From Isoetes taiwanensis (lineage: Eukaryota > Streptophyta > Lycopodiopsida > Isoetales > Isoetaceae), in the NCBI GenBank assembly GCA_021234155.1, contig JAJEKV010000033.1, positions 1,449,745 to 1,513,744 of the forward strand: a DNA stretch of 64,000 bases. Direction: 5' to 3'. The stretch's first letter is position 1; each line of letters opens with the position of its first letter. The notes under the pieces are model-generated. The model was given only the letters and a program-made list of their open reading frames with translations. It did not search any database and had not been told where the DNA came from. Below are positions 35,640 to 46,314 of the stretch, piece by piece. Position numbers and translations under genes: made by a program.

Positions 35640-38200
35640 AATTAATCATAGCAATATTAGTAAATAAAATTAGTGGGGACAGAGCTTATGCCGTAAGTAA
35701 TCTATTGAAAGCTTCTTAAATACATCTGAAAACCCTATTTGTTGTGAGCAACCCTTTATATTCAAATTTGTCTTAAAGCAGCTCCTATATATAAAAATCT
35801 CAGAAGGCATCCTGTGAATAAAACTCCGAGGACTATACCCCTCTTCTTTGTTTTCACAATTGTTTTGTGAATGTATAATTTCTTTATGAATCTAAGAGAA
35901 CAAAAACATAAAAGCCAAATTTTGCATGTTCATGGTCTGGAGTAAATTTGACAGCCATAAAGTTTTGTGGTAAACTTGACAATATAGAACAAATTTCACC
36001 TTGATTGGTTATATTTATTTGCTTTGTATGTAGATCCCGCACAAGGCTACTTTTTGAAAAATAGCAGAGAACAACAAAAGAAAACCAAAAAAATGAGAAC
36101 TACCTTGCAAACCAAAAGCTCATATTCTACAACCAGCTTTGCTAATTGAAAGCTCAAATTCGAAATTTGAAGATGGATTAATCCGCAAAGGTCTCTTTAT
36201 AGCATATAAATCAGAATAAATGTGAAATAAATTGCAAAACATCCCAATGATTTGAAGAATTATGCATGACTAGCACTTCATGAGACAAAATTCAATACCT
36301 AGGGATGGAGCATGGCCACTCTAACCATAGAACATTATCTCTACCTCTTCCCCCATAAGGCATCCTTGAGTTTCAAGTTTGAGGAAAAAATCGACCCAAG
36401 TAAGGACCTAAACTTTGGGGCCCAAAATTGTTGGAGTCATCAATACAACATAAAAATACAAAATTCATTTATGAAAATGAGTGATTGAGGTGCCACATAA
36501 TAGAATAGAATAGATTTTTTTAGCATCCACATAATACGTAGATTCGATTAATCAGAGCTTAACTCTCAAGTCGATGTGCGCTTTTTAGAATTTCCTAATA
36601 GGATAAATTTAGATTTCAATTTAACTCTAATGATTTTTCGCTTATCTATAAAGTGTGCAATGTGAGGGGCTTAATGGAGTGGAGTACCCTAGTCATTGTT
36701 CTATGCCGCCCAACGCCATGTTATACTTTTTGTCCGTTGTTATCCGGAGGCCTTGACTATCACGACCCCCATGAGTCTGGAGCCCGGGGTAGAGCCCTTA
36801 TTTATGGTGCATTTTTTGTTACGCTGGTATTCTCGCTGTTAGTTGTATTGATGATGATGGCCCCCTTCGTGGTGGTATATTATTTATTAGTATGGTTGTT
36901 AGTCGCTAACATGTCCAGTATGCTTCCACTATTATAGGATTCCCATAGAATGCGTGGGACTAATGACACCTCTCGTGTCCTCATCCGACACTTGGCCATC
37001 ACAAGTGGTCCGGAGACTGAGGGCCTTTCCGCGGGTGATGGAGTTGCCATAGGAGAGGAGTTTCAGATTTATAATGATGGGAGCATCAGATGGTCCTGGG
37101 AACGCCACAATGGTATCGAGCCATGATTTTGGTAGACCGTGATCATAGACCGACCATGTTCTAACTCCTTAGATCGCTTAAATAGTAGAGGACCTTTAAT
37201 GTAGGAAAGTTACTACAAACCCATAGGTAGGATGATTGTTGCCCTAAGTATGTGACTAATGAGCTAGTTAAGAAGAAAACTTTAAGATATTGTGGTGAGC
37301 TTATATTGAGGTTTTGACAAAATGCGGTCCCTTTCTTCCGGAAGCCAGGGGACTCAGATTGAGCTGATTTTTGTTCCATTGCATCGGGGACACTTCATTT
37401 AGCTTAGAGCAACTATTGGACGGACTGTCAACATCATCAATATGGCTAAAAATCAAAATCGGCGCCAACGACATATCGAGGCTTTTAAATCAAATTTGGA
37501 CATCCGAAAAGTCCTCAGCGCCGAAATACACGCCGTATAAAAAAAAAGTAGATGTTTCGTTCCGGTAGCCCGCACGTAATGAATAATAGTCCATTAATTT
37601 CGTCTTCTTATTTGCTAACTCGTTTCGATCTCCCCGCACTCGCCTTCTTACTCCCAACGCTTCATCATCTCCAGACGCTTTGATATAACATATATAAATT
37701 CTTCATCCATAGGATCACCAAATAATCTAACCTTTCAAATATTCTTTAGCCCTCTTGTCTTCTAAATTCTGTCATGTGCGGTATGATTTAAAAGTCTATA
37801 TTCCAACATTATAGCTATACATCCAAATTCCCCTATGTCTTTTAACCCGCATATCATTGGAACCCTATTATTTAGCATCCTTATAGCTCTTCGAATTGTG
37901 CCATCACAACTAGCTTGGCATCCGCGTATACGCCACAGTCATGCCCTTTTTCAGAAAATAAGCCTTCTTAACCATCATCCGTTAGCTAGAGTCCTCTCGG
38001 TGCCTGCCTTGCATTCTTTAATTCACCCAAACACGCAGGGCAAGTAACAACACGCATGACCCAATCCAAGGTCGAAAGCCTATATGCCTCCTTGAAATAG
38101 TCATATAGTTATGCTCATCATCCTGACCATATCGTACAATCCTCGTCATCTATAAGTCTAACACGTGGTATTCCTAAATATCCTAAACCCTGGTAAAGAT
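35640..38200. other. Intergenic, no gene supported
   Basis: No domain was recognised on either strand. A hydrophobic frame at 36653-36937 starts without a credible context and is judged incidental. Confidence 0.4.
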
Positions 38201-40082
38201 GCACTTCCAAGGGACCCCGTGAAGGTCTCAAAGAAGTTGATTTTGTAGTGGCTAAAGCCCATATGGTGTGCTATATTTCAGATTTTTACATGGCTGATGT
38301 CAGAGACTATGACCATGTACCGCTTATCATCAATGTACAAATCATGGAAAAAGTAAGGCATAATACCAATTTCAATACCGTAAGTATGTTGCACATGGAT
38401 CATTGCAAGTCTGAGGCATATGGACAAATGTGTGACAAGAAAGCAGTTGAAATTATTTGGCCAGAAGATGCTAATGGCATAAGTGCAAAACTCACATCCC
38501 GACTTCTATATGCTGCTAAGTAATGCTTCATGTCACAACGCAAAGCTAAGGGGTTACCTTGCAATGGCTGATATGATGGGGAATGCAAAGCTAAAATGAA
38601 AGAGCTACACATGGCAAGTCATGAAACGAGAATGAGAATGCACATTAGAAAGGGAAAAAAAAAAGAATATATGCATAAGAAGCAAGAAACTTTAGTGGAT
38701 GAGATCGCTGCAAACCCAAGGAGGTTTTGGGCATGCTTAAAGCCTAGAAGCACCAATCTTGTGACCTGGATATAGGTGACCTAGTGGAGGAGTTGCATGG
38801 ATTGTACCACATAAGTGCATTGATGGGACCATGGCTAAGAATGGGGCAAAGCTAGAAATAACATATGATGATGTCATCTTGAGAATAAAGAAGCTTTCCA
38901 ATGGAAAGGCGGCAGATGCCACATGCTTAGTTGCAGAGATGATCAAGTGGGCCGATTTTTCAATTTCTAGAAAAATCACAAAGATACTGAATGATGCATT
39001 ATTGAATGTTTGGCAAGTAAATAGAGTGACTCCAATCTATAAATCGGGAGATACACACAACCGAGCAATTACAAGATGACCATGGTGGGGCACATTTTTG
39101 TTAAACTGCTTGCAACCATATGGGTTGAAGAGAATGATGTGAGAGCCAAGGGCCAAGCCAGATTTCGACCAAATAAATCCACCATTGACCATTTGGTCAC
39201 TTTCAGGGCAGTAGTAGATGCAGTTAAAAAACAAAAACCATGCTTCGTTCTTTTGTAGATCTTACAAAAGCTTTTTCGATATGGTTAATCGACGCAACAT
39301 ATGAAGTAGAATGGAGAAGATGGGAGTCCCTCTTGAGTTACAAAATGTAGTTGCTTCTTTATATGAAAAGGTAAGAATCCAATTGTCTTACCCTTTGAGC
39401 CAACACTGCAAAGATGAAGTGATTAGCAATATGGGTGTTAAGGGCGGCCCCTCATCCCCAACCCTTTTGGGCTCTACATAGATGAATTGAAGGTTGGATG
39501 GAACGGCATGTGGAGATGGTACCTCCATTGCAAGATATGCCTTTTGTTGCTCCTATATGCGGATGACATAGTGCTTTTTGCTAGAACAACTACATCTATA
39601 CAAAGGCATTTAGATGCCTTATTTTCTTTTTGCCAGAGTTCAAAGTTGAAAGTCAATTTAGGGAAGACAAAAATATTGATGACACGGACACGAGATTATG
39701 ATATCTTTTATGAAGGAAACAAGGTGGAAATTGCACATACTTATAAGTATTTGGGAATAGTTGACCATAATTACACCTGGACTAAAGCGTAAGAAAGAGT
39801 AGATAGTCGGCTCCGTGCATTGTATGCTTTTATAGAGGAAATGTAAAAAAGCTGAATTTTTTTATGGGGATTAAAAGAAGAGTATACCGTGACTTGTCCA
39901 AAACATTTTTCTTTATGGATGGGAGGTATGGGGACCAGATCATTCTTTGGATGCATGGAAGAGGCTAGAAAAGATATAAAAAAAAAGATTTTGATGATGA
40001 AATTAGGATGTAAAATGCAAACACCCCTACCTATGCTACTGGCTGAAGTAGGCATGATGCCCCTTGAAGTAAAAGCCCGAAA

Positions 40083-40790
40083 GGCCGACTGGGGCCGCCG
40101 AAATTACGGGTGCCTGCTTTGCCCCGTCAGCAGCGAAGGGTGGCCCACCGAGGTGCACCGATGGGTGGCGCTAGGGAGTTTGTGAGGCACCTCCCCGACC
40201 CACTTCCCCGCTTTCTCGCGCCGCCTCTTCCCCCTACCGGTTATTGGTGTTTGGGCCTATTGAGGCGCTTTGTTTTTCTCTTCGGCCGGTGATTGCCCTC
40301 ATGGTCACCGCCTTCCGCAGTAGTCGCCGCCTGGTGGGTTTAGGGAATTGGCCTGTTCCTGGTGGCGGCTCTTATGGTCTAGTGGTTTGATCAAGCTCCT
40401 TCAGTGGGTCAGCACCTGGATCTTTGCATTAGCATCTATTTGCCCTGGTTTTAGCGAGAAGATGGAGACTTAGCGCGTGCGTAGGTTCGGGTTAGTCCTC
40501 GGCGACCCACCGTGAAGAGGTTACGTTCTGGGAGGTTTGGTGAAGTTTGCTTTGTTGGAGGTATGCTTGTTGCTTCTTGCAATAGCATGGATTTTTGATA
40601 TGTAGTCATCCCGGCAACAGCTTTTTCCTGTGGTTTTTTAATCCGGCCGGGTGATTATGTTTTATTGTGTTTGTAAGGGCTTCCCGCCCATGTTCTCGTA
40701 AGGGACTTGGTCCCCCTTTGTACTTTTGTGGTCCCATAGCCCGATTGGGCTCGTGGACGTTAAAAGTTTCTTCCTTCCTTCCTTCCTTAC
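40083..40790 (+). mobile_element. GC-rich non-coding retroelement inserted in LINE B
   Basis: The LINE frame is cut after MMPLEVKA and resumes after 40790 at LCQTLKYV, so about 700 bp were inserted. The insert is markedly more GC-rich than its host, has no domain, and ends with a stem-loop (40738-40751), CGTGGACGTTAAAA and a (TTCC)n tail. The last about 70 bp match the 3' end of the minus-strand element at 60.86 kb. TGGTCTAGTGG near 40376 resembles a polymerase III A-box, but no well-spaced B-box follows. A SINE or a truncated LINE are both possible. No clear target duplication is visible. Confidence 0.75.
40738..40751 (+). other. 3'-end stem-loop of the inserted element
   Basis: AGCCC-GATT-GGGCT: five base pairs, four-base loop, about 17 nt before the TTCC tail. 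Likely the template feature recognised by a LINE reverse transcriptase, by analogy with plant L1 LINE and SINE 3' ends. Confidence 0.6.
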
Positions 40791-41507
40791 TATGCCAAAC
40801 ATTGAAATATGTACATAAGGTGCTAGAAATGGATGCTAATAGTCTCCCTCGTCTTGCTATGAGCCAAAGCATCCAATAAGTTTGGTTGGTACGCAAGTGT
40901 TCAAGGATGGTTAAATAAATGAAGGATGTCCCTAGATTGCCAATTGAAGGGAGTAATGTAAGAGCTTGGGTACATGCAAATGTATGGTAGAAGTTATGGT
41001 ATGATATTGGCACGAAAATGGACTTCTATAGGAGTATGATAAATCCATCCCTACAAGAAGCACCACATCTTGGTAAAAACATCTCTCCATACAAAAAGAA
41101 AACCATATGCAGACTAAGACTTAGCTCCCACCATTTGGGCGTGGAAGTAGGAAGATGGGAAAACCTTCCTAGATGTAGAAGAACATGCAAGGTATGTGGA
41201 TGTGATGAGATCGAGGATGAGGAACACTTGATATCTTTCTCGCCTCGCACATCAAAAATATAAGACATAGATTCCAACTCACAAATGTCAGAACACTTCT
41301 TATCTTCTTTGTGCCTGAAGCTAGTACTATTGGAGAATTCCTAATAGAGGTGTTGAAAATGTGTGAAATGTCTATCCTAAGTTATAAACATTTACTTGAT
41401 TTCTATGATGAAGATGAGAGTAGAGATGATGCTCCAACTGAGGTGTTACTTTGGAGAGAGGATCTTAAGAGAAGGATTGTACATATTTTATTATTGTTAT
41501 GCCTTCT

Positions 41508-41521
41508 AGACCTGATGGTCT
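41508..41521 (+). other. 3'-end stem-loop of LINE B
   Basis: AGACC-TGAT-GGTCT: five base pairs, four-base loop, about 25 nt before the CT tail. Confidence 0.65.
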
Positions 41522-41544
41522 CAAAGAAGAAATAATAAACATTC

Positions 41545-41546
<2 letters not shown>

Positions 41547-41594
<48 letters not shown>

Positions 41595-41626
41595 CTCTCT
41601 CTCTCTATATATATCTCTATATATAT

Positions 41627-41673
<47 letters not shown>

Positions 41674-41706
41674 CTATATATATATATATATATCTCTATA
41701 TCTATC
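41547..41706. repeat. Compound (CT)n/(TA)n microsatellite
   Basis: About 40 bp of CT followed by mixed CTATAT and TA runs. It is the expanded tail of LINE B and the point after which LINE C begins. Confidence 0.95.
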
Positions 41707-41904
41707 ATATAAGGCTAGAGCCAAACGGTTGAAGATGGGTCCAGTTTTGGTTGGCAAGATTATAAACGGGGCATCACATTAACCGGGAAGGATACCATTT
41801 GCGTCAGGGAAGGAAATAATAAAATACGAGGGAAAAAGCTCGTGGGCAACTCGATGCCGATATCTACGATCTGAACCTCGGTAGGGGAGAGGAAAGCCCA
41901 TTTC

Positions 41905-42816
41905 ATGGGAAATATGCCATTTTGGAATCTCTCAAAGCGGGACCGATTCGGCCCATTGGGCCAACAAGGCTCCGGCTTGGCGAGTTTTGGCAAGATTGGC
42001 GTTCGCGAAGATACCTTGGTGTCGGCCTCAAAACGGTGGGCGATTCCACTGGCTCCGCGGTCCGGACCAACAAGCTTTCATTCTCAGCAAAGTTTTGGCA
42101 TGGCTCAGGCAATAGGGCAGGCACCTGCGTTTTGCCCAGCTGGTACTTTTGGGATGCAAACATCAGGGATGGGTTTCGAAAACACACAGGGTTTTCTATA
42201 CCAGATGCTTACTGAAATCTCGGCCTCACGCAATTTGATGATGAAGATCCTGGAAATGATGGAACACTCCAAAAAAGAAGCTGCAATCAGGGAAGCAAAA
42301 ATGCTGGAACTCATGCAAGGTATGACTGAATCCCTCCAATCTTTAAAGGCAGAGAACATTTCTATTAGACAAGAACTGGCAAAGATAAAGGAAAACCCAA
42401 GGCAAGGGATTGATGCAGAACAGGGCTATATGGGAGATGAAGAAGGCGGTTCTATGGCTGAGGTCATTAATAAACTAAATGAACGAATGGACACTGTCTT
42501 AGAACAACAAGAGCGGCAGCAAAAAGCATTGAATCTGAGGTTCGTGGGGCTACCAGAAGGAGACCGTGAGAACACAAGAGAAGAAGTCCAAAAGATCCTG
42601 ACCGAAAAACTCCACATTCAGGAACATGGTATGACAGACGCCTTCCGAGTAGGTAGGCCATCCGAGAAGGGGAGAAACATTGTGGTAAAATTCTCCAGTA
42701 GAGAACGCAGAGCTCGGGTTTTACAGAAAAGGACTGAATTAAGAGGAGAAAGGATATGGATAAATGAGGACTTAACAAAGGCGGATGATGAAGAAGCGCG
42801 GGGAGATCCGAACTGA
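41905..42816 (+). CDS. LINE C ORF1 protein (L1 ORF1p-like RNA-binding)
   Basis: About 303 residues. The first third is low-complexity. The middle (about residues 100-210) is a long coiled coil (MKILEMMEHSKKEAAIREAK, then LKAENISIRQELAKIKE). The last third matches the L1 ORF1p RNA-recognition domain: QKALNLRFVGLPEGDRENTR, GMTDAFRVGR, IVVKFSSRERRARVLQKR and RIWINEDLTKADDEE. ORF1p of this type trimerises through the coiled coil and coats LINE RNA as a chaperone. The frame ends about 40 residues early compared with its sister in copy E because of a shift near 42800; in another frame the likely C-terminal tail (about 42800-42880) is readable. The true start could be any of the first few Met codons; 41905 is the longest. 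Confidence 0.85.
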   Translation: MGNMPFWNLSKRDRFGPLGQQGSGLASFGKIGVREDTLVSASKRWAIPLAPRSGPTSFHSQQSFGMAQAIGQAPAFCPAGTFGMQTSGMGFENTQGFLYQMLTEISASRNLMMKILEMMEHSKKEAAIREAKMLELMQGMTESLQSLKAENISIRQELAKIKENPRQGIDAEQGYMGDEEGGSMAEVINKLNERMDTVLEQQERQQKALNLRFVGLPEGDRENTREEVQKILTEKLHIQEHGMTDAFRVGRPSEKGRNIVVKFSSRERRARVLQKRTELRGERIWINEDLTKADDEEARGDPN

Positions 42817-42890
42817 AGGAAGCCGCACGAGAATGGACAACGCAAGATATTGGAAAGGAGGGAAGGTAGTAGTGGAGGACCTTGAATAGG

Positions 42891-43825
42891 AACTCGCGAC
42901 CATCAGGTTATGTGCGTGGAATATAAATGGCCTCGACATAACCAAACTGAAATCATTAGAAATAGAAAAGTGGGATATCATCTTTTTTACGGAGACACAT
43001 GAACATGAAGAGCTTAGTTTACCAGCTTTACCAGGTTTTGTATGCATAGACTCTGTATGGTATAAAAAGGGGTGGAGGTTAAGGGGCTTTGGAGGCATTG
43101 CTTGTTACTGCAGAACAAAATTAACGCATTTAGTCAGAAGAGTTGAGAAACATTCTTCCAAACAAACATTATGGGTGGAGTTAGTAGGTGCAGACCGGAA
43201 GGTCTTTGTTGGAGGATGCTATTTTCCGCCTCGGGAGTCACCAATCTATGATCGGTGTGATCTGGATAGGGACGACCCATTTTTCTATCTTGAACAAGAT
43301 ATATTGGAGATTACGAACCTCGGAGAAATAATCCTAGTAGGGGATTTCAATGCTCGCATAGCAAATAAACAGGCAAATATGGTAGGCTCGTCCAAGGAGG
43401 CAATTTGGCTAGAAATGTTGGACGAAGCTGAGGTAAGCAAAGCTGGATGGGGGAGAAGCACTGAAGATACTTATGGATATGTTACACCTCAAGGGGGACA
43501 CTTCCTGAACATGTGTGGGGGTTTGGGTTTGGTTGTCTACAATGGGATTGCCAAGTATCCACTCTCAGGAAAATGCACATCAGTTGGCTCAATGGGAACA
43601 GGCATGAGTGTGGTAGATTACTTAGTTGCGGGAGAACACTCAATGGAAATAATTCATGATTTCTACATCGGAGACTGCCCGGAGTCGAATCACATGCCGC
43701 TAATCTTTGAGCTAAAACTCCCAAGCAAGCTGAATCATATGGCACCAGGTAAGAGCTACACCTCGCTTTCTTTCGATTTCCATAAAGCAAAGATGTATAT
43801 GGATCTCTCGCGGAGCATAAGGTGA
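42891..43825 (+). CDS. LINE C ORF2, APE-type endonuclease part
   Basis: Open from a stop at 42888-42890 to 43825. It opens with TIRLCAWNINGLDITKLKSL, the catalytic W-N-I-N-G box of apurinic-type LINE endonucleases. It continues with DIIFFTETHEHEE (Glu box), GGIACYCR, IILVGDFNARI (D-x-N box near 43330) and the final SNHMPLIFEL (S-D/N-H box, Asp replaced by Asn). This enzyme nicks target DNA to prime reverse transcription. The S-N-H in place of S-D-H would be expected to weaken catalysis. The frame stops just before the pre-RT linker; remnants such as PCNHWFDKECKQIR are found in another frame at about 43942. Confidence 0.85.
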
Positions 43826-44195
43826 AAAAATGTGCAATGGCCAAAAAAGGCTAGTGATATAGATGCTAAGCTTCGGTGTGTGATTCTCGTTGGAGGTCAC
43901 TTGACCGAATGCTTTAGCTCTTTTCGAAGAGCTCGGGGGCTGCCATGTAACCATTGGTTTGATAAGGAATGCAAACAAATACGCATAAAGCTATACAAAG
44001 GAAGCTAAGGGGAGGCGATGTTTGGGGAAAAGAGAAATATATACATGAAAATGGTAAGAAGGAAAAAGGGAGTATACAAAAAAAGGGCTTGGAAATGGTA
44101 GACATGCTAACGAAGGACCCAAAAGATTCTCGAGTAAGCTGAAATGTAAAAGGCTGCTAAAGGGCTAGATCTAGACCCCGATAGGCTTATACACC

Positions 44196-45056
44196 GTGAT
44201 TAAGAAGTTGTACCACGTAGATGGCATTGATGAAAGATTGGGAAAGAGCAATGATAACTTATTGATCCACGCAGTAGATGTTGAGAGAGGGATCCAGAAA
44301 CTTGCTAATGGGAAGGCATCAGATATGTTTGGGCTAAAGGCCGAGATGGTTAAGTGGGTGGGACCGGGGACATCAGAAGTGATTGGTAAATTGTTGAATG
44401 CTGCTATACGGGATGGTTTCCCACATAGTTGGCAGATGAACCGGGTAGTTCCTGTGCATAAATCAGGGGACACAGGGGATCCCAACAACTACAGAATGAT
44501 CATGGTCAGCAGCCTCTTTGCAAAGCTTTTTGCAACCATAGTAGAGCATAAAATAAGCTCCTGGGCAGAGGAGAATGGAAAAAGATCTAATATGCAAGCA
44601 GGTTTTAGACCAAAAAAAGCTACGGTAGACCATATCTTGGTGCTCAGAACTATAATAGATTCTGTGAAAAAGACAAAAAAGCCACTTTTTACGCTCTTTG
44701 TTGATTTCTCTAAAGCGTTTGATACAGTAAGAAGAGCAAACATATGGAAGAGAATGGATAAACTAGGGGTTCCAACACATTTCCAGAATGCAGTTGCCGC
44801 GCTATATGAAAAAGTTTGGGTACATCTATCTTTCCCTCTGCCACAGGATGTGGGAATCGAGAGTAACATTGGGGTCAAACAGGGGTGTCCGCTATCACCT
44901 ACTCTGCTCGGCATATTCATTGATGAGTTAGAAGATTGGATCACTAAAAGTGGAGGAGACGGGGCAACGCTAATGGGGTATGTAATTTTTCTGCTTCTAT
45001 ACGCTGATGATGTAGTCATATTTGCTAGAAGCAAGGAGGGATTACAAAACACTTAA
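44196..45056 (+). CDS. LINE C ORF2, reverse transcriptase core
   Basis: 286 residues with RT blocks in order: ANGKASDMFGLKAEMVKW, RVVPVHKSGDTGDPNNYRMI, SSLFAKLFATIVEHKI, QAGFRPKKATVDHIL, LFTLFVDFSKAFDTVRR (first catalytic Asp), GVKQGCPLSPTLLGIFIDEL and LLLYADDVVIFARSK (catalytic Asp pair). All three active-site aspartates are present. The frame then shifts near 45050, and the thumb and C-terminal region continue in a second frame to 46205. Typical of L1-clade plant LINEs. Confidence 0.9.
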   Translation: MIKKLYHVDGIDERLGKSNDNLLIHAVDVERGIQKLANGKASDMFGLKAEMVKWVGPGTSEVIGKLLNAAIRDGFPHSWQMNRVVPVHKSGDTGDPNNYRMIMVSSLFAKLFATIVEHKISSWAEENGKRSNMQAGFRPKKATVDHILVLRTIIDSVKKTKKPLFTLFVDFSKAFDTVRRANIWKRMDKLGVPTHFQNAVAALYEKVWVHLSFPLPQDVGIESNIGVKQGCPLSPTLLGIFIDELEDWITKSGGDGATLMGYVIFLLLYADDVVIFARSKEGLQNT

Positions 45057-46205
45057 ATGACTCTAGCGGCTTTTTTGAGGTGATGGATATGAGAGTCAAC
45101 CTATCCAAGACTAAAATCATGATATTTGGCACTTTAAGATCGGGACGGGTATACTTTCAGTTACAAAGGGGACAAGGTGGAGGTAGTACCTACTTATAAA
45201 TATTTAGGTCTACTAGTGGATCAATCTTACAGGTGGAATAAGGCGGTGGATCAAAGAGTTGATGGGGGGCTGAAAGCATTGTTTGCGATGCAGAGGCAAT
45301 GCAAGAATGCAGACATTGTTGACTTTGGGTTAAAGAAAAGACTGTTTTGCGCATTGGTTCAACAAGCAGTTTTGTATGGATGTGTAATATGGGGACCAGG
45401 TTTATCTTTGGACAGATGGAAGAAAGTAGAAAAAGTCCTAAAGAAGTTTCTACTTGCGGAAATGGGAGTAAAGGTACAAACGCCTTATGCTATGCTGCTT
45501 GCAGAGGCAGGTCTAATGCCATTAGAGGGCGAAGCCCTATGCCAGACAGTCGTATATGTGTGGAAATTGAAGGCCTTGGATGACCAAGCCCTACCACATG
45601 CTGCTATGAAACACAGTGAGAGCAAAGGGTGGTATGCTGATTTTCTTAAGTGGCTAAAAAAATGGGACATTGCTGTTGAGAATATCCCATCGGATGCATT
45701 GCAGGCAAGGCTATACGTGTGGGAAAGAGTTAAACAAAAGATGTGGAGCGGGGGCAAGCAAAAAATGGAAAATTACAGGAAATGGATGAATCCAGGACTG
45801 ACTGAGGTATCTTACCTGAGAGAAAACATATCACTGCATAAGAGGCACACAATATGCAGAATGCGTCTCAGCTCACACCACCTAGGGATTGAGGTGGGTC
45901 GGTGGGGGGATATACCACAAGAACTCCGATTGTGCAGAGTATGTGAGGAGAACACTCTAGAGGACGAGACTCATGTCATTTTACATTGCCCAGCATACCA
46001 AGACATAAGAGGGCACCATGCAGTTCGAGTCAGCACCCTTGTGGAATTCTTTAATTTACCTGCGAAGGTAATTGGTAAATTCCTAACAGATATTCTAGAA
46101 CTGAGAGAGCAGTATGTACGGGGGTACAAAACACTTTTAGAAGATTACGAGTCATATTTAGGAGAGGAGACCGGTGCTCTCCCAACTGAGGGAGAGGCTG
46201 TATAA
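45057..46205 (+). CDS. LINE C ORF2, thumb and C-terminal zinc-knuckle region
   Basis: After the shift, MRVNLSKTKIMIFG (thumb) is followed by VVPTYKYLGLLVDQSYRWNK, LYGCVIWGPGLSLDRWKKVE and VQTPYAMLLAEAGLMPLEGE. Near the end are ENISLHKRHTICRMRLSSHH and the CCHC-type motif C-R-V-C-E-E-N-T-L-E-D-E-T-H-V-I-L-H-C (about 45932-45988). That conserved C-terminal motif helps nucleic-acid binding in plant L1 proteins. From 45177 to 46205 the frame is uninterrupted (342 residues). It ends about 45 nt before the 3' stem-loop. Confidence 0.85.
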
Positions 46206-46249
46206 ACTCTGTGGTGTTTTCACAGGTTTTCTTGTAAAAATACGTCTCA

Positions 46250-46265
46250 TAGACCTGATGGTCTA
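46250..46265 (+). other. 3'-end stem-loop of LINE C
   Basis: T-AGACC-TGAT-GGTCT-A: six base pairs with the same TGAT loop as copy B. About 20 nt before the TTTC/CT tail. Confidence 0.65.
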
Positions 46266-46285
46266 GTAGGCGAAAATAACCAAAT

Positions 46286-46314
46286 TTCTTTCTTTCTTTC
46301 TCTCTCTCTCTCTT
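46286..46314. repeat. (TTTC)n(CT)n tail of LINE C
   Basis: TTTCTTTCTTTC passing into CT repeats, then straight into coding sequence of copy D. Confidence 0.9.

Larger units (their letters stand above)
38215..41706 (+). mobile_element. LINE copy B (L1-type, 5'-truncated) with tail
   Basis: The element starts inside the end of the endonuclease domain (FVVAKAHMVC...ISDFYMAD near 38240). It continues through the pre-RT segment, the RT core (LSNGKAADATCLVAEMIKWA at 38897-38955; QARFRPNKSTIDHLV near 39155; a VDL-TKAFS box near 39257 with a frameshift; LLLLYADDIVLFAR at 39544-39590) and the thumb (KVNLGKTKI). It is interrupted by an insertion at about 40083-40790, then resumes with LCQTLKYVHKVLEMDANSLP. 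The zinc knuckle C-K-V-C-G-C-D-E-I-E-D-E-E-H is at about 41189-41235. A stem-loop at 41508-41521 and a CT/TA microsatellite tail (from 41547) end it. L1 proteins copy their RNA into nicked DNA; this copy has many stops and cannot do so. Confidence 0.85.
41707..46314 (+). mobile_element. LINE copy C (L1-type, near full length)
   Basis: The most complete LINE in the window: a leader of about 200 bp, ORF1 (41905-42816), endonuclease (about 42891-43825), a damaged linker, reverse transcriptase (44196-45056), thumb and zinc-knuckle region (to 46205), stem-loop (46250-46265) and a TTTC/CT tail (46286-46314). It begins right after the tail of copy B and is followed at once by truncated copy D. Frameshifts at the ORF1 end, at 43825-44195 and at about 45050-45180 disable it. 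Confidence 0.9.

Noticed and set aside
36653-36937. 94-residue hydrophobic frame resembling a membrane protein
   Set aside because: No homologous copy, no known family and T-rich DNA naturally encodes hydrophobic residues.
41499-41732. Open frame of Ser/Leu and Ile/Tyr repeats
   Set aside because: It is the translation of the CT/TA microsatellite, not a protein.
43482-43844. 120-residue minus-strand frame
   Set aside because: Antisense of the LINE C endonuclease.
41905-46205. LINE C as an active element
   Set aside because: Three frameshift zones and an altered endonuclease S-D-H box.
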